Origin: Callaeas wilsoni
Lineage: Eukaryota; Chordata; Aves; Passeriformes; Callaeidae
Direction: 5' to 3'
Assembly: GCA_013398955.1 (NCBI GenBank)
Contig: VWPU01017390.1
Location: 1-64,000, forward strand
DNA length: 64,000 bases
The position numbers and the translations under genes are program-made. Every line of letters begins with the position of its first letter. Positions within the stretch are counted from its first letter, which is position 1. This document shows positions 22,286 through 34,860 of this stretch, piece after piece. The notes below the pieces were generated by a model, which made no database searches, was not told where the DNA came from, and saw nothing but the letters and a program-made list of their open reading frames with translations.

Positions 22286-25200
22286 TCACACTCCCACCTT
22301 TGTTGTGCCTCACTTAAAATGGTGCTTTTTCAGTTGTCTGTCTTTTTTTCTGTTTTTTTTTTTTTTCTTTGTATGGTGCTGTGTATAACTTGAATATATT
22401 ATGCACATATCCTACCCAATGGGTAGAACAAACGAACATACAAAAACAAATAGATGTTGTTAATACTGTAAGATAATGTACAGATGATACCAATTTTAAC
22501 ACAAAAAAATGGCATAGACTTTGTGAATGCCAATCTGTGCTTGGTCCTTTTTTTGTAAGAAAGTTTGCAAATGAATGCATACAAATGACAAAAAGTCTAT
22601 GTATTTTATTTTCCTATTAAATATCAATATAATATCATAAGGGAAAGAGGTTGAACAAATCCTTTTTGACTAGCCTGTGTATAGCAATTAGTCGTTTGAT
22701 GCATCTTTGCTGTGAAGATTTCTTCTTTTTTTTTTTATATGTGTCACTTTAAAAAAAAAGGAAAAAACCACAAAACAAACAAAACCTCCACAGCTTTAAC
22801 CTTGCAACTAGATGCTTCTTGTATTGGTTGTTGCCTTGCTATTGCTGAGTTGGACCAATATTAGTTACTACTTCTCCAGCAGATATGTTATTTATTACCA
22901 GCCTTGATTACCTTTTCTTTTTTTTTAACTTGGAAACAGGCTAAAACTTTTTGAACCTTTTTAATCACATCCTAGATTTGAAGTGAAGCTCAGACGAATG
23001 GGCACTGATCCAAACCATCCCTGCAAAGTCAAAAGTAGGCCAGTGAGGGTTCTGTGACAACAGCCAGCTGTTGCTCTATGCCCACGACTGGTGCACCATG
23101 CTGCCACTACAGACTGTCCTTGGGCTTGGGGTGTGGATGGACTCGCTGGTGACCTGTGCTCTTCCAGGGTGGACAAGAACGGCCGCAGTTGGTAGTGAGC
23201 TGAATGCAGAATTTGAGGGGGAGCTTTGAGTTGGCAGCTCTGCTGCTGTGTTGGCCTCTGACAGCAATGGCTTAACCCAGGTTCATATTTAAGATTACAG
23301 AGAAGTGCTTAGACCCATTCAAACCCAACCCGGGAAATGGTGTGGGAAGTAATTTGACACTGCAGCTTCCTGCCAGGCTCCCTTGGCAGTTTGGTTCTCC
23401 CCCGGCGTCTCCCCACGTTTGGCACTCCATCCCCATGCTCCCGCACGCTCTTTGGTAAAGCAAATACCTCAGGAAAACTCAACATGAAGTTCTAGTGTAG
23501 GGACTTGCAGATGCTGTACTTATTTTTCTAAACTGTTTGTTCTAACTATCCCAGGACAGTAGGTGATATAAAAGTTTATCAGTCCAAGACAGACTCGTCC
23601 TCTCACAGATGGATACCAACTAATCTTTCATAGATACTCCTGTCTGTATGTAGCTTTTTTTATACTTGCCAGGCTTTAACCACAGATGCAAGGTAGCAAG
23701 GCGTTGGGAGATGTTTGAGATGGTGTTTTGGTTTGATTTTTCAGATGATTAGCAAAGCGCTGTGCTAAAACTCAGGGGGCCTTACCCGGGGCCAGTGAAG
23801 TCAGTGGTGGGGCTTCCTCTGGTTTGAGTGGGCTTTCAACCTGGTCCATCACGCTGGAGGATGGTGCCTTGGGGCACAGTCCTTCCCTGCTTCTCTGTCA
23901 GCCTGAAGCATCTACACCTTTGTCTGCAAATATCTTTTTAAAAGCCCTCACAGGAGTCCTGTATCTGAATGTTGATCATGGTCGTTTTGGTTTTTTGTTT
24001 GTTTTAAAGAAGTGTGTTAAGTTTTTTATGGCCAGTTCTGCATCATCAAGCCCTTACAGATAGCTCATATCATCACATCCTTCTGTATGTTGAGCTGTTC
24101 TGTCAGTAAGCATGTACCATAGGTAAATATGCATATTTTGTGATTGTCACTTGTTAATTCATTTATTGTTTGTCAGGGCATGGAGTAATTGTTTTGGAAG
24201 TATGCCTTGTCTGGCCACCTTCGCGTTTCTGTTTGCACTGCAGTACCACTTCTGTGCATGAAGGAAGAAAAGCAAACAAAAAACCCCAGGCCTTGACTAG
24301 GAAGACTGTACAGAGTAAGTCTCCTGCTGGAGGAATCTAGAGTAGGATTTATCATAACAAAACATGCATATTGAGTGGACCAAACACGAGCATGTCTCCT
24401 TTTAGAGGCACTAATTTGCTTTGAAGCTGCAGTGGAAAGAGCAGACTATCTATTAAGTGTATTCACAGCTGTGTTCACGCTTTTCCATTTAACACAAAGC
24501 ACAGCAGGCAGCCAAGATTTTAAAAGGACTATGAGCAGAAGTTATGAGAGCCTCAGGCATCATAGACCTGGACAGCAAAAATAATAATAATAACAATTTT
24601 TAAAAAATCACTTTAATATTCTTTAACAAAGCTTTTCTACTCATAATATAAAGACTACATAAGTGTTGATAGGGGTTTTATCTTTGTGTAACTCTCAACT
24701 GCCCAATGCTGCTGTGCTCAGAGCATTTCATAATGGTATGTACATCAGTCAGGCTGTTACACTCAAAATTAACCATCAAATGCCTGTTTTTAGAGTGTTA
24801 CCCTTTCTTTGTTGTTTCTTGCTATTTAATTTACAGTGTAAAATGCTTTATTGCTGTATGGATTTTAAATTTTTTTTTGTATTTCCAATGTTGTGGCTTT
24901 CAAGATCATATTTTCAACACATCTCTTATTTTTGTCCATTTTCTTTCAAGCTATTCTGAAATATGTACAGCACTATCAACAATATTTAATCTTTCTTTTA
25001 AAATTTATTGTTGTAAAACAAAGCTATTAAAAACAGTAAGTCTTTTTACAACTGTATTGGAATTTTTCAATAGCTGTTCATGTGATGCTATGACAAACCT
25101 GGCTTGCTTTATTTTTTATTTTTTTAAATTTTATTTTCTGTTTAACACAATTAATTTGTTGCTTATTTTCCACCGTAACTCCCAGTTATATACAGAAAAA

Positions 25201-25385
25201 GATTTCAACTGTTGTGTATCTGACTCTTTTAATTGAGCAAATGGTGATGTCCTAGTTTTTAGACCTAAGGTCTGTTTATTGCAATACTTTTAAAGGAAGA
25301 TGTTGCTCTAAGTGCTGTTGTTAGTTTTAAATACAGATTTTATGCTTGTTCTTAATATGCTGTGGTTAAACCATGGCACAAAATT

Positions 25386-25401
25386 ATTAAAAATTATTAA
25401 A
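25386..25401 (+). terminator. LDLRAD4: Distal tandem ATTAAA poly(A) signals
   Basis: ATTAAA at 25386-25391 and again at 25396-25401, followed by TTTGTCTCCTGTTGG. They close a long AT-rich stretch. Candidate end of the long LDLRAD4 transcript, by inference only. Confidence 0.35.
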
Positions 25402-25420
25402 TGCATTTGTCTCCTGTTGG

Positions 25421-25994
25421 ATTTATTTTCCCTTTGAAGTGAAAGGAACAAAAAGCTTGGAACACTAGAGTGGCCTTGGTAAAATAAGTATTTGTCTTTT
25501 TCCCTTGCTGGTTTGCTGGCAACCAAGTAGCAGATCCTTAGGGAATCTGAGAGGGCTCAGTCCTTGAAGCATTATGTGAGGGCCCCGGGAAGCGGATGTC
25601 TGATGAGGGTTTAAGATCAGTGTTCTGACCCTCACACTGCGCTGATTAATGCCGGGATGGTTTCGGGCGTTTCTGCCCTGCCTCTGCCATAGGATGGGCT
25701 GTAGCAGGAGACAGCCTGTCACCCGCTGCAGTTCAGTCTAGGCACTTAATCTAAGCCAGCTCGTGATTTCAATTCCTTTAAGATAACAACCCTGCCTCAA
25801 TCTCATTTAAAGCCCTGCTGTTGGTGACAGCCTCTGGCACAGCAGTGCTGACTGGCCAGTGGGGGGATAAGCAATGCCCCCAAAGCACTGAGTTGCAAAT
25901 ATTCTTTAAAAAATGAAGATGCAAAATATGACTTGTGGGAGGGAGATTCACAACCTGGTTTAAGAAAGCTGGGACATGCTTTGGCCAGTGCTTA
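25421..25994. other. Intergenic sequence
   Basis: Lies between the inferred LDLRAD4 transcript end and the next LTR. I see no gene, repeat or motif that I can support. Confidence 0.5.
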
Positions 25995-26420
25995 TGATGC
26001 CTTGTAGAGGCTGACCTGGAACAGAGGCTAGACAGAGAGAAAGGATAAAGGGTAGGTATTTATTGAAAGGCCTTCACAGGGTACACCTTGGGCAGGGCAG
26101 GAGTCTCGCAGAGACTGCACCCAAGATGGATACAGTCACACATTTTTTGGACAGATATAAGTTTTGTCCATTTGCATNCCAATTACAGGGCAGTGGAGTC
26201 CCATTCTCTTATGCTCCCCCCCAGCTCACTTTTGTTTACATTTCTCAGGGCCTAAAACAGTGAGATGTCCTTGATTCTCAGGCCTAGGGAGGAATTGTTG
26301 TGTCTGACCAAAATGGGAAAAGCAGTTGCTAACACTTTATATGGAGTTTAGTGTTATACACTAAAGAATTGTAGGGTTACAAATATATGAAAATATAAAA
26401 GCTAAAATCCTAAGGCATCA
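25995..26420 (-). mobile_element. Solo LTR with 9-bp terminal inverted repeats and 4-bp target duplication
   Basis: The 426-bp unit starts TGATGCCTT and ends AAGGCATCA, perfect 9-bp inverted termini of TG...CA type. It is flanked by CTTA on both sides (25991-25994, 26421-26424). A poly(A) signal is readable on the - strand (complement of TTTATT near 26060), setting the orientation. The sequence around GGATAAAGGGTAGGTATTTATT matches an avian LTR that I recall. A 4-bp duplication suggests a gammaretrovirus-like (ERV1) integrase. No internal genes remain. Confidence 0.8.
26178..26178. other. Ambiguous base (N)
   Basis: The only undetermined base in the window, inside the LTR at 25995-26420. It is probably a consensus ambiguity in repetitive sequence and not a gap. 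Confidence 0.95.
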
Positions 26421-29400
26421 CTTAAAACAAGAGTAGTTGTGGTTGAGTAATGGGGTGAAGAGAGGGATGATACTGTTAGTAAGAAACCAGATGAAAGGGT
26501 CCCATGAAACACTCAAAGACTTGTTTGGTAATACAGATCTTTGCAAGGTAGATCAAATTATCCCTGGCTGGTACCTGCCACTTTGCCATACTGAAGCTTA
26601 ACAAAACTGGGAAAGAGCAGGTAATTTCTGTTTGTAAGTGTATAAAGTGATGCTTTATTTAGCATGATTATTAATAACATAGTTTTCTTGGCTTATATTT
26701 TATACCTGTGCTTGCTGAAGTTTGATGTCTGTGTTGCTGCGATGTGATGTTGAGTAGGAGTACTTCAAACCTGGGGCTTTCTTGCAGGTCTTTTCCAGGA
26801 AGAGGTCTGCCGTGGGAGCCATGGTCCAGCCCACTTCTGACACCCTGCTATGGAGCTGCCTTTATATTCCACTCAGAGAGGAACCAGGGGGCTTCCCCTT
26901 GCTGCCGTTGTTTTCAAATGCCTTAGTTCTTTAAATGTTACAGTACTTATTTTTGGGTCAAAAGTAACCAAATTTTTTTCCTATAACCACCCTGAGTTTG
27001 CTCTCCTCCGTCTATAGCATTTTAATTCTTCTTTAGTATTTAGAAAATTGCTAGTTGCTTAGTCCTTAGAAGCACTCTAAATCTCCAAGCTTTTGCTCCT
27101 CCTCTACTGTCTGAACCCTGAACTCCCTGGAAACTTCATTTTTTGAGCCTGCTTTGATCTTTTACTTAATCTGGTTTTAATTGTATTTATATTTGGTTTA
27201 TAATATGCCATTCTGTTTGATTGTGTTTTAATATCAATGCCAATGGTTGCAACTCAGCTATAAATGGGATGTCTCATCTCAGTAGGGTTACTTTTTTTCT
27301 GCTAAAAGATTAATATAGTGGCTGCTGCAGTCCTGTGAAACCTCTAGGTCTGGCTTCCAGGCTCCCAGCAGTATTGTGTCTCATTACAAACACCCTGTTT
27401 TTAACATCCCAAACCCTTTTCTTCCAAAGACCCCTCTGTAATGAGACTTCATTACTTAGACAAAAATTAATTAGGCTTCTCTCATTATCACTGTTTTGAT
27501 CGGTTGTGCCTTAAATGAGTTCTAATTAAAATGCACATTTTAAAACCCTTACTGCTGAATCGTCTTCTAATAGCTCGCTTCTACTGCGGCGATGCCCTGC
27601 TTTTTGTGCAGTTTGCATTGTGCTGCTTTTGCAGAACTCTAGCATTGACTAAGAAAACTAAAAACTTGCATGATTTTTTTTGTTTGTTTTCTACTTTTTT
27701 TTTTCCAGGCTGGCTGCCAAATAATTGCTCCTGAGAGCCTGAGAATGAGGATTAGAGCTGAACACTGAATTCTTTACACGTGGTAAAATTGATGAGCTGA
27801 GTTTCTCGGTGTCCTGTATAGTCAGTAACCCTACTTGTCCCTGGAATGTTCCAAAACATAAGGGGGAAGCTATATGCTGTAGTTGCTAATATTTAACTGC
27901 AAATTTCTGCTTGCCTTAGGTGTTCCAAGTTGCCTTAAATACCTTATGTATTTTGGCAAGACTGCATGATCCATCCCACGGATACCTGCTACATGCCAGT
28001 GGATGCCCTGCTATGGCTAGAGGGGGACATTTGAAGGCTGGCTCTCCTTGATAAAGGGGCTAATCTGTAAATTAGGTAAAATATTTTGTATTCTTTAATG
28101 GTTTCCACTATGAAATGTTTTGCAGAACAGCAGCAGAAAGGTGCTAAAGATGAGGAAACAGACATGAAGAAGTACATGCCAGGTCTTAGCACAGCCTATG
28201 GCAATGCTGGGAATAACCTTTCCCTCACCACCATTCCCAGTCCCTCCACTTGTGAGGTATAGTTTCCTTCTGCTCACTTCCAACACATCCCACTGCCTTG
28301 TACAGAGCTATTTTCTGTGTTTGGCAGGGCTTTGAGCAAGCAGCCAGGACATAGCCACCCCTTGTTCAGAGAAAGAGGGCATCTTTTTCATGGAGGCCAA
28401 AATGCCACCCTTGAGCCCCTGTCAATGCCAACACCAGATCATTCCAGCTTAATTTAACATTTGCAGACATTACAGTGATTGACAGTCGAGTTGAGTGGAA
28501 AATTCCAGTTTAATCCTGCTCGGTGTGCCACAGACATGGGCTCAGACAGCTTGACCTACATTTAACCCTGGGCTGCAAGAAATTCTTAGAGGAAAAGAAA
28601 AAAAGTAGTTTTCATCTCAAAGCAGTGAGAACATTCCCACTTATTACATGTCCCTGTGTATACGCATACACATGTAATTGTGTTACAGTGCTGTGAATAT
28701 TTCATGAGCTGAGCCAAGTTTGCCCTGGTTGGCTTTAGTTGGTGAAGAAGACATATAAGTCAAATATAAAAGCACAAATGTGCTTGCATAGCCATTCAGC
28801 AGGGTTTATGGCAACAGCAAAAGGGATAGGAGCTAGTTCTTTCCTGACAATGGGGTTAGGATTGTAAGTGCTATAAAATTCGCTTATGCTGCAAACTTTA
28901 TAGCTCTTAGGGAAAAAGCTGATGAGCTGGTAACTTCAACTAATGTATTGTCAGGAAAAGCCTAACAGGTAAGGCTTGACTGAGGGACTGCAGAGTCAGT
29001 CTGGTTTCTTTGACCCCCCTCCTTCTGCAGATCAAAGGTGCTGATAGTGACTGACTGTATTTGTTTGGGAAGTTACTGGTGCATTACTGGGTGTCACAGC
29101 TTTTCAGCAAGAGGTGCATTGGCAAATGTGAAAAGCCCTGTGGCTGAGTGATGACTGCATTAACTACTCAGCATGCAAGCCCTCTCACCTTCTACAGCCA
29201 TGCTGTATATTATACTTATAGATAAGACAACATGCATGCTATCTCCAGCCATATGCTAGGGCAAACAGGCACTTTACTATAAAATTGTGCTCTGTCAGGG
29301 AAATGGCATCAGGTGCACTAAAATCGCCATCTGACAGTGACACAGAAGTAAAGTGCCTGTCTGCAGTAAAACTACTGGAGAGTAAACCGTGCAGCTGTAG

Positions 29401-30704
29401 CTTGAGTGCTGCTTGTGCACAGGCACTTTGACTTCTTTTTTTGAAGAAGATTGTCTGTATGTGGGTACATGCTGTGCAGAGGTGTGCGAATCGCTTTAAT
29501 AGAGGGCTAGTGCACAGCAATCCGGCAACAGAAAATACACTGTTAGTACATTAGGCAGAACTTTGAGTACTCCTTGTATAAAATGACACTGTGTTCTCTT
29601 TATTTTCATGGCTTTTCTAATCTGATCCAGGATAAAAACTAAATTCAGGTATTTGGCTAACCATACCATTAGTCATCAGTTAGCCAAGGCTGAGAAATTT
29701 CCCTTTCTCCACTACAATTCATCCAAAGGTCTCATTCCACATTAAAACACAGCTGCCACATCTGGGAGGTAGCTGGAGGCCACAGCTGTGTGCAGGCACC
29801 TGTTTTTGGGGGAAAGGTGCTCCAAGGCGGTTCTCAGGCAGTGCCTGGATAAAGAGTTGTGCAAATGCGCTGGTGGAAGTGCTTGTCAGTGCCAGCTGAG
29901 GGTACTCAGCACCACTTACCGCAGTCTATTCAGCTGAAGGGCAAGTACAGCATCACTGCTCATCTCTACCTTCTCTCATGTTCTCTCAGATCCACGTCCT
30001 TACAAGGTTTGGCAACTCTTTTTGCACCTGTGAACAAATCCATGTGAAATGATAACAAAAAAAAGATGTGTGGCAAACTTGCATCTTGTTCACCATTTAG
30101 AACCTAATGATGGAGCTGGATTTTGTCTCCACTTCCTTTGTGACTCCAGATGGGAGCTCATCAGTAAGCACAAGGGCCAGGTTGAGGCAGTGTTCACAAG
30201 GAGCCTGTGCTGTCTCTCCGTGCCTGCTTTAGGTCACCAAGGCAGCCCACTGAAATCCCACAGGGCTGGATCTGTTCCACTACCAGCCTCCCAGCAGTAC
30301 AGTTTTGATTCATGTTAAATGTGATATCCCAGCTGCATTTCTGATGGATTCAGCATAGCATTTCAAGTGGAAATTACATCGGTTTTATGACTTTATTGTG
30401 ATTGCAAGAGTACGTAAGATTCTTGATTCAGCGTGAGCTTGAGAGGAGGATACAGACTATTCAATACTCGACTGGCAATGGAGCTGACTCGAGAACTGTA
30501 GCATGTTTGGGCATTATGAGGCCATTCTGCATTGTCCATGTTAGGAAGCCATGACACGGGTAATCTAGTACCAAGTATGCTAAACCTGGATTTACCCATT
30601 GGAGAACCAATATTATCAAGACAGTGTTTGGCAGCAGTCTAGCCCTTCAGCTCCTCCAGCCACTCAACACAGCAGTACCACTTCACATTGCAGAGTTACT
30701 CCTA
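26421..30704. other. Intergenic sequence without recognised genes
   Basis: About 4.3 kb of AT-rich sequence. All frames are short and lack family resemblance. I see no exon-like, RNA-gene or clear repeat signal. Confidence 0.6.
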
Positions 30705-30892
30705 GAATTACGGAATCTTTTAGTTTGGAAAAGACCTCGAGTCATCAAGTCCAACTTTTAACCTAACTCTCTCAAGTCCACCACTAAACCATGTCCTTAA
30801 CTGCCACATCTATACATTATTTAAATACCTCCAAATATGGAGACTCCACCACTTCTCTGGGCAGCCTGATCCATCCTAGGGAATGCTGAAGC
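30705..30892 (-). mobile_element. CR1 LINE 3' fragment (diverged)
   Basis: The phrases AAGACCTCGAGTCATCAAGT and ACTCCACCACTTCTCTGGGC are the complement of the CR1 3' region (recalled). About 190 bases, without a clean terminal octamer repeat, so older than the copy at 18083. Confidence 0.82.
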
Positions 30893-31816
30893 CCTGAGGT
30901 CGCAGATGAGATCATGCCAGCATCACCCATTGCTATCTCCCTGACCTCATCAATGCCATTTTCTCAGAGCACTGGGACACAGGATGGCCTGAACCTTTAT
31001 TTTCCTATATTGGACTCTTCTTTAATGGTAATGGACAAGGTTCAGAGGAGTGAGGCTCCACTTTCAGAGGTGGTCATTGTCACAACCACCACTGTCCTTG
31101 GGCAGTGAGAACTGCACTTGCTGCTATGTCTATGAGGAGCAATTGCTCTCTGAGTATCGTAAAGCTCAGAGGAGCTCCGGACCATATCACGAGGAGGTCT
31201 CCCTTCTCTATCTGCAAGCTGCAAAGAAGACAGAGAAGTTTCAGTTATACCAATTCTGCTCAGAAAAAGTAGCAGATTTTCAGACTCTTTTTTTTTAAAC
31301 AGTACCTTAAAACCCACAAACCAAACAAACTTTAAAAAACTTTTTAAAACAGTGCTGGAGAATTGAATGGAGGTAGGGTCTCCTCTGCTTGCAGTTTAGT
31401 CTCTGGCCACTTGGTCAGACCTAGAAGCAGCAGAAATCTTTTATTACATCTCTTTATGAAACTGTTCCCCTGTTGTATTAAATCAATGTTGGGTTTTTTT
31501 GCTTGTTTTTTTTTTTTTTTAATTTTTACTCCTAAACAAGCCTGAATATCCTCCCCTGTGTTCCCTCCTCTGTGATTGTCCAATCAATTTATCAAACTCA
31601 AGCCCAAACTTAACACTACATGTTACCTTGTGGGCTTTTGAAATCAAGATGTATTCTTTCTGCTTAGGAAGATCATGAAAATAGGCAGCCAACTGCCAGG
31701 GAATAATTACAGTTCTCTAATTATTATTGTTGCTGATGCTAAGTGATGAACAAGGATGAATGTGATGCAATGCCCTAAGCTGACACCCTGAAGGGGACAC
31801 AATCAGAGGAATTTGT
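30893..31816. other. Intergenic sequence
   Basis: Holds A/T homopolymer runs (for example the T run at about 31508-31520) but no supported gene or repeat family. Confidence 0.55.
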
Positions 31817-34800
31817 TTCAGCTTTGGCTCCAGCACCATCTTGGGTCACTATTTTCACTCTGGCCTGTTTCCGGGTCACAGCTCAGCTACCCTGCTCAGA
31901 AGGCTCAGCTGCACCTTCAGCTTGGGCACTAATTCAGCTGTGACTGGCTCTGGTCCTTGTTCCGGCCATTATTTTGACTGGCCCCATTTTCACTATTGCT
32001 TCAGCTCCAGCCATTGCTTAGGCCAAGATTTCAGCTCCCCTTGGGCTGAGACTTCAGCTGTTCCTCTGTCAGGGTCTGACTTTGGTTCTGGGCCCATCTT
32101 GGGCAATGATTTTGGCTCTGGGTCCTGCTCAGATGTAAATTCATCTTTGGCCCAATACTGAGCTGCCGTTTCCATGCAACTCCATCTTTGTCTGCAACTT
32201 TTTCTCCTGCCTGCTTTCAGGTCAATATTTGGGTGCCAACCCAGCATTGGTCACAGGTTTGACTCTGGCTGTATATCACTCTTTGAGCTGAGCTCCAGCC
32301 CCTGCTCCTTGGCCCTGTCTCTTCAACTCTAGCTTGGTGTCGGGCTGTCACTTCAGCTCTGGCTCCTGGCTGGGCTGTGATTTTGGTTCTGGTCCCATCT
32401 CAGGCTGTGACTGCACGTCTGACCTCTGTTAAGGCTGTGAATAGAGATCAGGAGACATCTTGGGCCTTTATCATGTCTCCAGCCCCACCTGTGGCAATGA
32501 TTGCAGCTCCAGGACCCATCCTGCGCCACAACTTTGATTCTGGTCCCATCTTGGCTCATGAGCCTGTCCCCAGCCTGATACAGGGCTCAGACTCCAGCTC
32601 AGGCTCCCATGTCTACTCTGCCCCTACTTGGTCTTTGACACTGCTCTGCCCTTCTCAGTTTGTGATTTTGGGTCCTGCCTGATATCAGGCAGCAACTTTG
32701 GCTCTGGTGCCTGCTTGGGCTGTGACTTCAGCACTGGAGGCAAACTGAGCTGTTAACCTCAGCTTTGTAGAGATACTGGAGTGAGACTTTATCTTCTCCC
32801 ATCTACGGCAGCAATTTGAGCTCTGGCTCACCTCAGGCTGCTACTGCAGCTCTGGCTCAATACTGGGTCGAGATTTTTGCTTGGCCCTATCTTGGACTGA
32901 AACTTGGCTTCAGCCCATCTTTGGCCATAACTTTGGCTCTGGCCATTGTTCCGGTGGCTTCTTTGGGTCTGCCCAGGATTTGGGTCTGCAGGAGGCTGCT
33001 GTGACTTGGTCACTGTTTGGGCTGTGGCTTTGGCTCTGGCCCCATCTTGGCTTGTGACTTTGTCTCCAGCCACATCTTCATCTGCAACTTTGGCTATTGT
33101 TCAGGGCACAAATTTGGCTTCATTTCCATCTTGGGCTCCTGCTTTGGCTCCAGCCTGATCTCTGATTGCAGTTTTGGTTCTGCATTGGTATTGGGCTTTG
33201 ACTTAATCTCTGGCCTGATACTGGCCAGATGCTTTGCCAATGGTAGATCACAGCTTTGGCTCAGGCCCTGATTGGGAGGCTATTACAGCTCTTATTTGGG
33301 CTGCTACTTCAGCTTCAGCCCTGTGTCAAGCTGTGACTTTGACTCTGGCCACCTCGCCATCCACATCTTTGTCTCTGCTTTGATACTCAGTTGCAACTTT
33401 GGTTTTGGTCCCTGCTTGCTTCATGACTTCTACGTTAGCCTCTTTCAGGCTGCAACTTTTGCTTTTTGGGCAGTGATTTCAGCCCTGTTCAATGAGTGGT
33501 GGCTATTTTTGAGCCACATCTTCAGCTCCTGTCCATTGTGAGGCCATGAATTTGGCTCAGTTTTTGGATCAGGGCTTCAACTCTGGTCCCTTCTCCAGAC
33601 AGTGTGAGGATCATGACTTTTGCTCCAGTCCCATATTGAGCTGTGACTTTCGCTCTGGCCCCATTTCAAGGCACCGGTTTGGCTCCAGCCCCGTATCAGG
33701 CCATGATTTCAGCTCCAACCCCATCCTGAGCTGCAACATCAGTGGCGGTGCCATTTTTGCATCTTTGGCTCTTGCTCAATCTCAGACTATGCCTGTGGCT
33801 CTGATCCCTATTTGGGTTGCTAATTTGTTCCTTGTCATATCTTGGGCTGTTACTTTGCCTCTAGGGGAAATCTCGGGCCATGGCTTCAGCTCTGGCCCCA
33901 TCTCTAGATGTGACTCTAGCTCCATTGCAATTTCAGGCCATGATTTCAGCTCCAGAAACATCTCGGGCCTCCAAGACAAGTCTGGCCTAATACCAGGTTG
34001 CTGCTTCAGCTTCAGTACCTGTTTGGTCTGTGACTGTGGCTAGGGCTGGATAGCAGGTTGTGGCTGTGGCTGTAGCCCCATGTCGGTCTGTGGCTTCATC
34101 TCAGTGGCATTTCTGGCCATGATTTCAGCTCTGGCCCAATACTTGGCTGTGACTTCAGTTTCTGCCTTGTCTTGGACCACTACTTGCCTCCAACTCAAAT
34201 TTGGCTCTGGTCCATGCTCAGACAGTGAGTGCCACAGCAGTCTGGGCAGCAGTGTAGACTCTGGCCCCCATCTCTGGCCATGGCTTTGGTTCCAGCCCAT
34301 CTTGGGTTATGAATTTTTTGGCTCTGGCACTACCTCAGGTGGCAACTGCTGTTTTGTCCTGATATTGGGCCATGATTTTTGTTCCAGTCCTGGGCCCACC
34401 TTCAGCTGCAATTTTGGCTCTGGACAGTGCTTGGACTTTGATTTTGTCTCGTCCCCATCTTGAGCCACAACTTAGGCCCCAACCAAGTAGCAAGTTGTGA
34501 TGTTGGCTCTGGCTCTGCATTGGTTTGCAACTTCAGCTCCAGTCCAATCTTGGGATGTGATTTCAGAACTGCCCTCTGCTTGGACCTTAACATCTACTCC
34601 AGTTCCATCCTGGGGCCCCAATTTTGACATTGATTCCCTGCTTTGATCACAGCATGTATTCTGGACTCATCTTCGGGTGCCCAATTGCGGGCCCAGCCTG
34701 CTCAGGCTTACAGTTGAACACTGTCCCAGTTTCAGGTCCAGCCCCATTGCCCAAGGTTGTGACTTGGTCAACTCTCAGGCTGTAACTTTGGTTCCAGGTC

Positions 34801-34860
34801 CTGCTTGGGCACTACTTCAGCTGCTACTTGGACTGTGACTTTGTTTTCAGTTTCTGCTCC
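31817..34860 (+). repeat. Degenerate 30-bp minisatellite array, about 100 units
   Basis: For about 3 kb the sequence cycles through variants of GACTTTGGCTCTGGCCCC followed by ATCTTGGGCTGT. Clear 30-base spacing is seen, for example, at 33647-33736 and 32073-32132. In one frame the unit reads as the decapeptide DFGSGPILGH, and stretches of 80-165 codons stay open. The longest, 33546-34043, keeps the motif for many units before drifting. On the - strand the unit reads as a MGPEPKS-like peptide. Copies differ from each other at many sites, so the array is old. I do not recognise a protein family, and frame shifts and stops interrupt it repeatedly, so I call it a repeat and not a gene. Boundaries are approximate. 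Confidence 0.88.

Larger units (their letters stand above)
15213..25420 (+). other. LDLRAD4: LDLRAD4 3' untranslated region (proximal certain, distal inferred)
   Basis: No coding exon is seen in the 10 kb after the stop codon. Poly(A) signals occur at 15472 and 16269 (AATAAA) and at 25386/25396 (ATTAAA), the last pair followed by a TG-rich stretch. I infer a short and possibly a very long 3' UTR. The distal end is a guess from those signals and the AT-rich sequence before them. The span includes a CR1 copy (18083-18600), a GT tract, a CTG tract and a hairpin, listed separately. The rest holds no gene that I can support. Confidence 0.45.

Noticed and set aside
23760..23840. Sequence resembling sauropsid MITE wording (GTGAAGTCAGTGG)
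   Set aside because: Arms do not pair well enough and boundaries cannot be set.
24706..25236. Open frame of 176 codons on the + strand
   Set aside because: The translation is Phe/Leu/Ser-rich, as expected from AT-rich DNA. It overlaps another unrelated frame, shows no family and lies in the inferred 3' UTR.
33546..34043. 165-codon frame across the minisatellite as a gene
   Set aside because: It only follows the 30-bp repeat. There is no start context, promoter or splice logic, and neighbouring units contain stops and shifts. Kept as a repeat with a separate finding.
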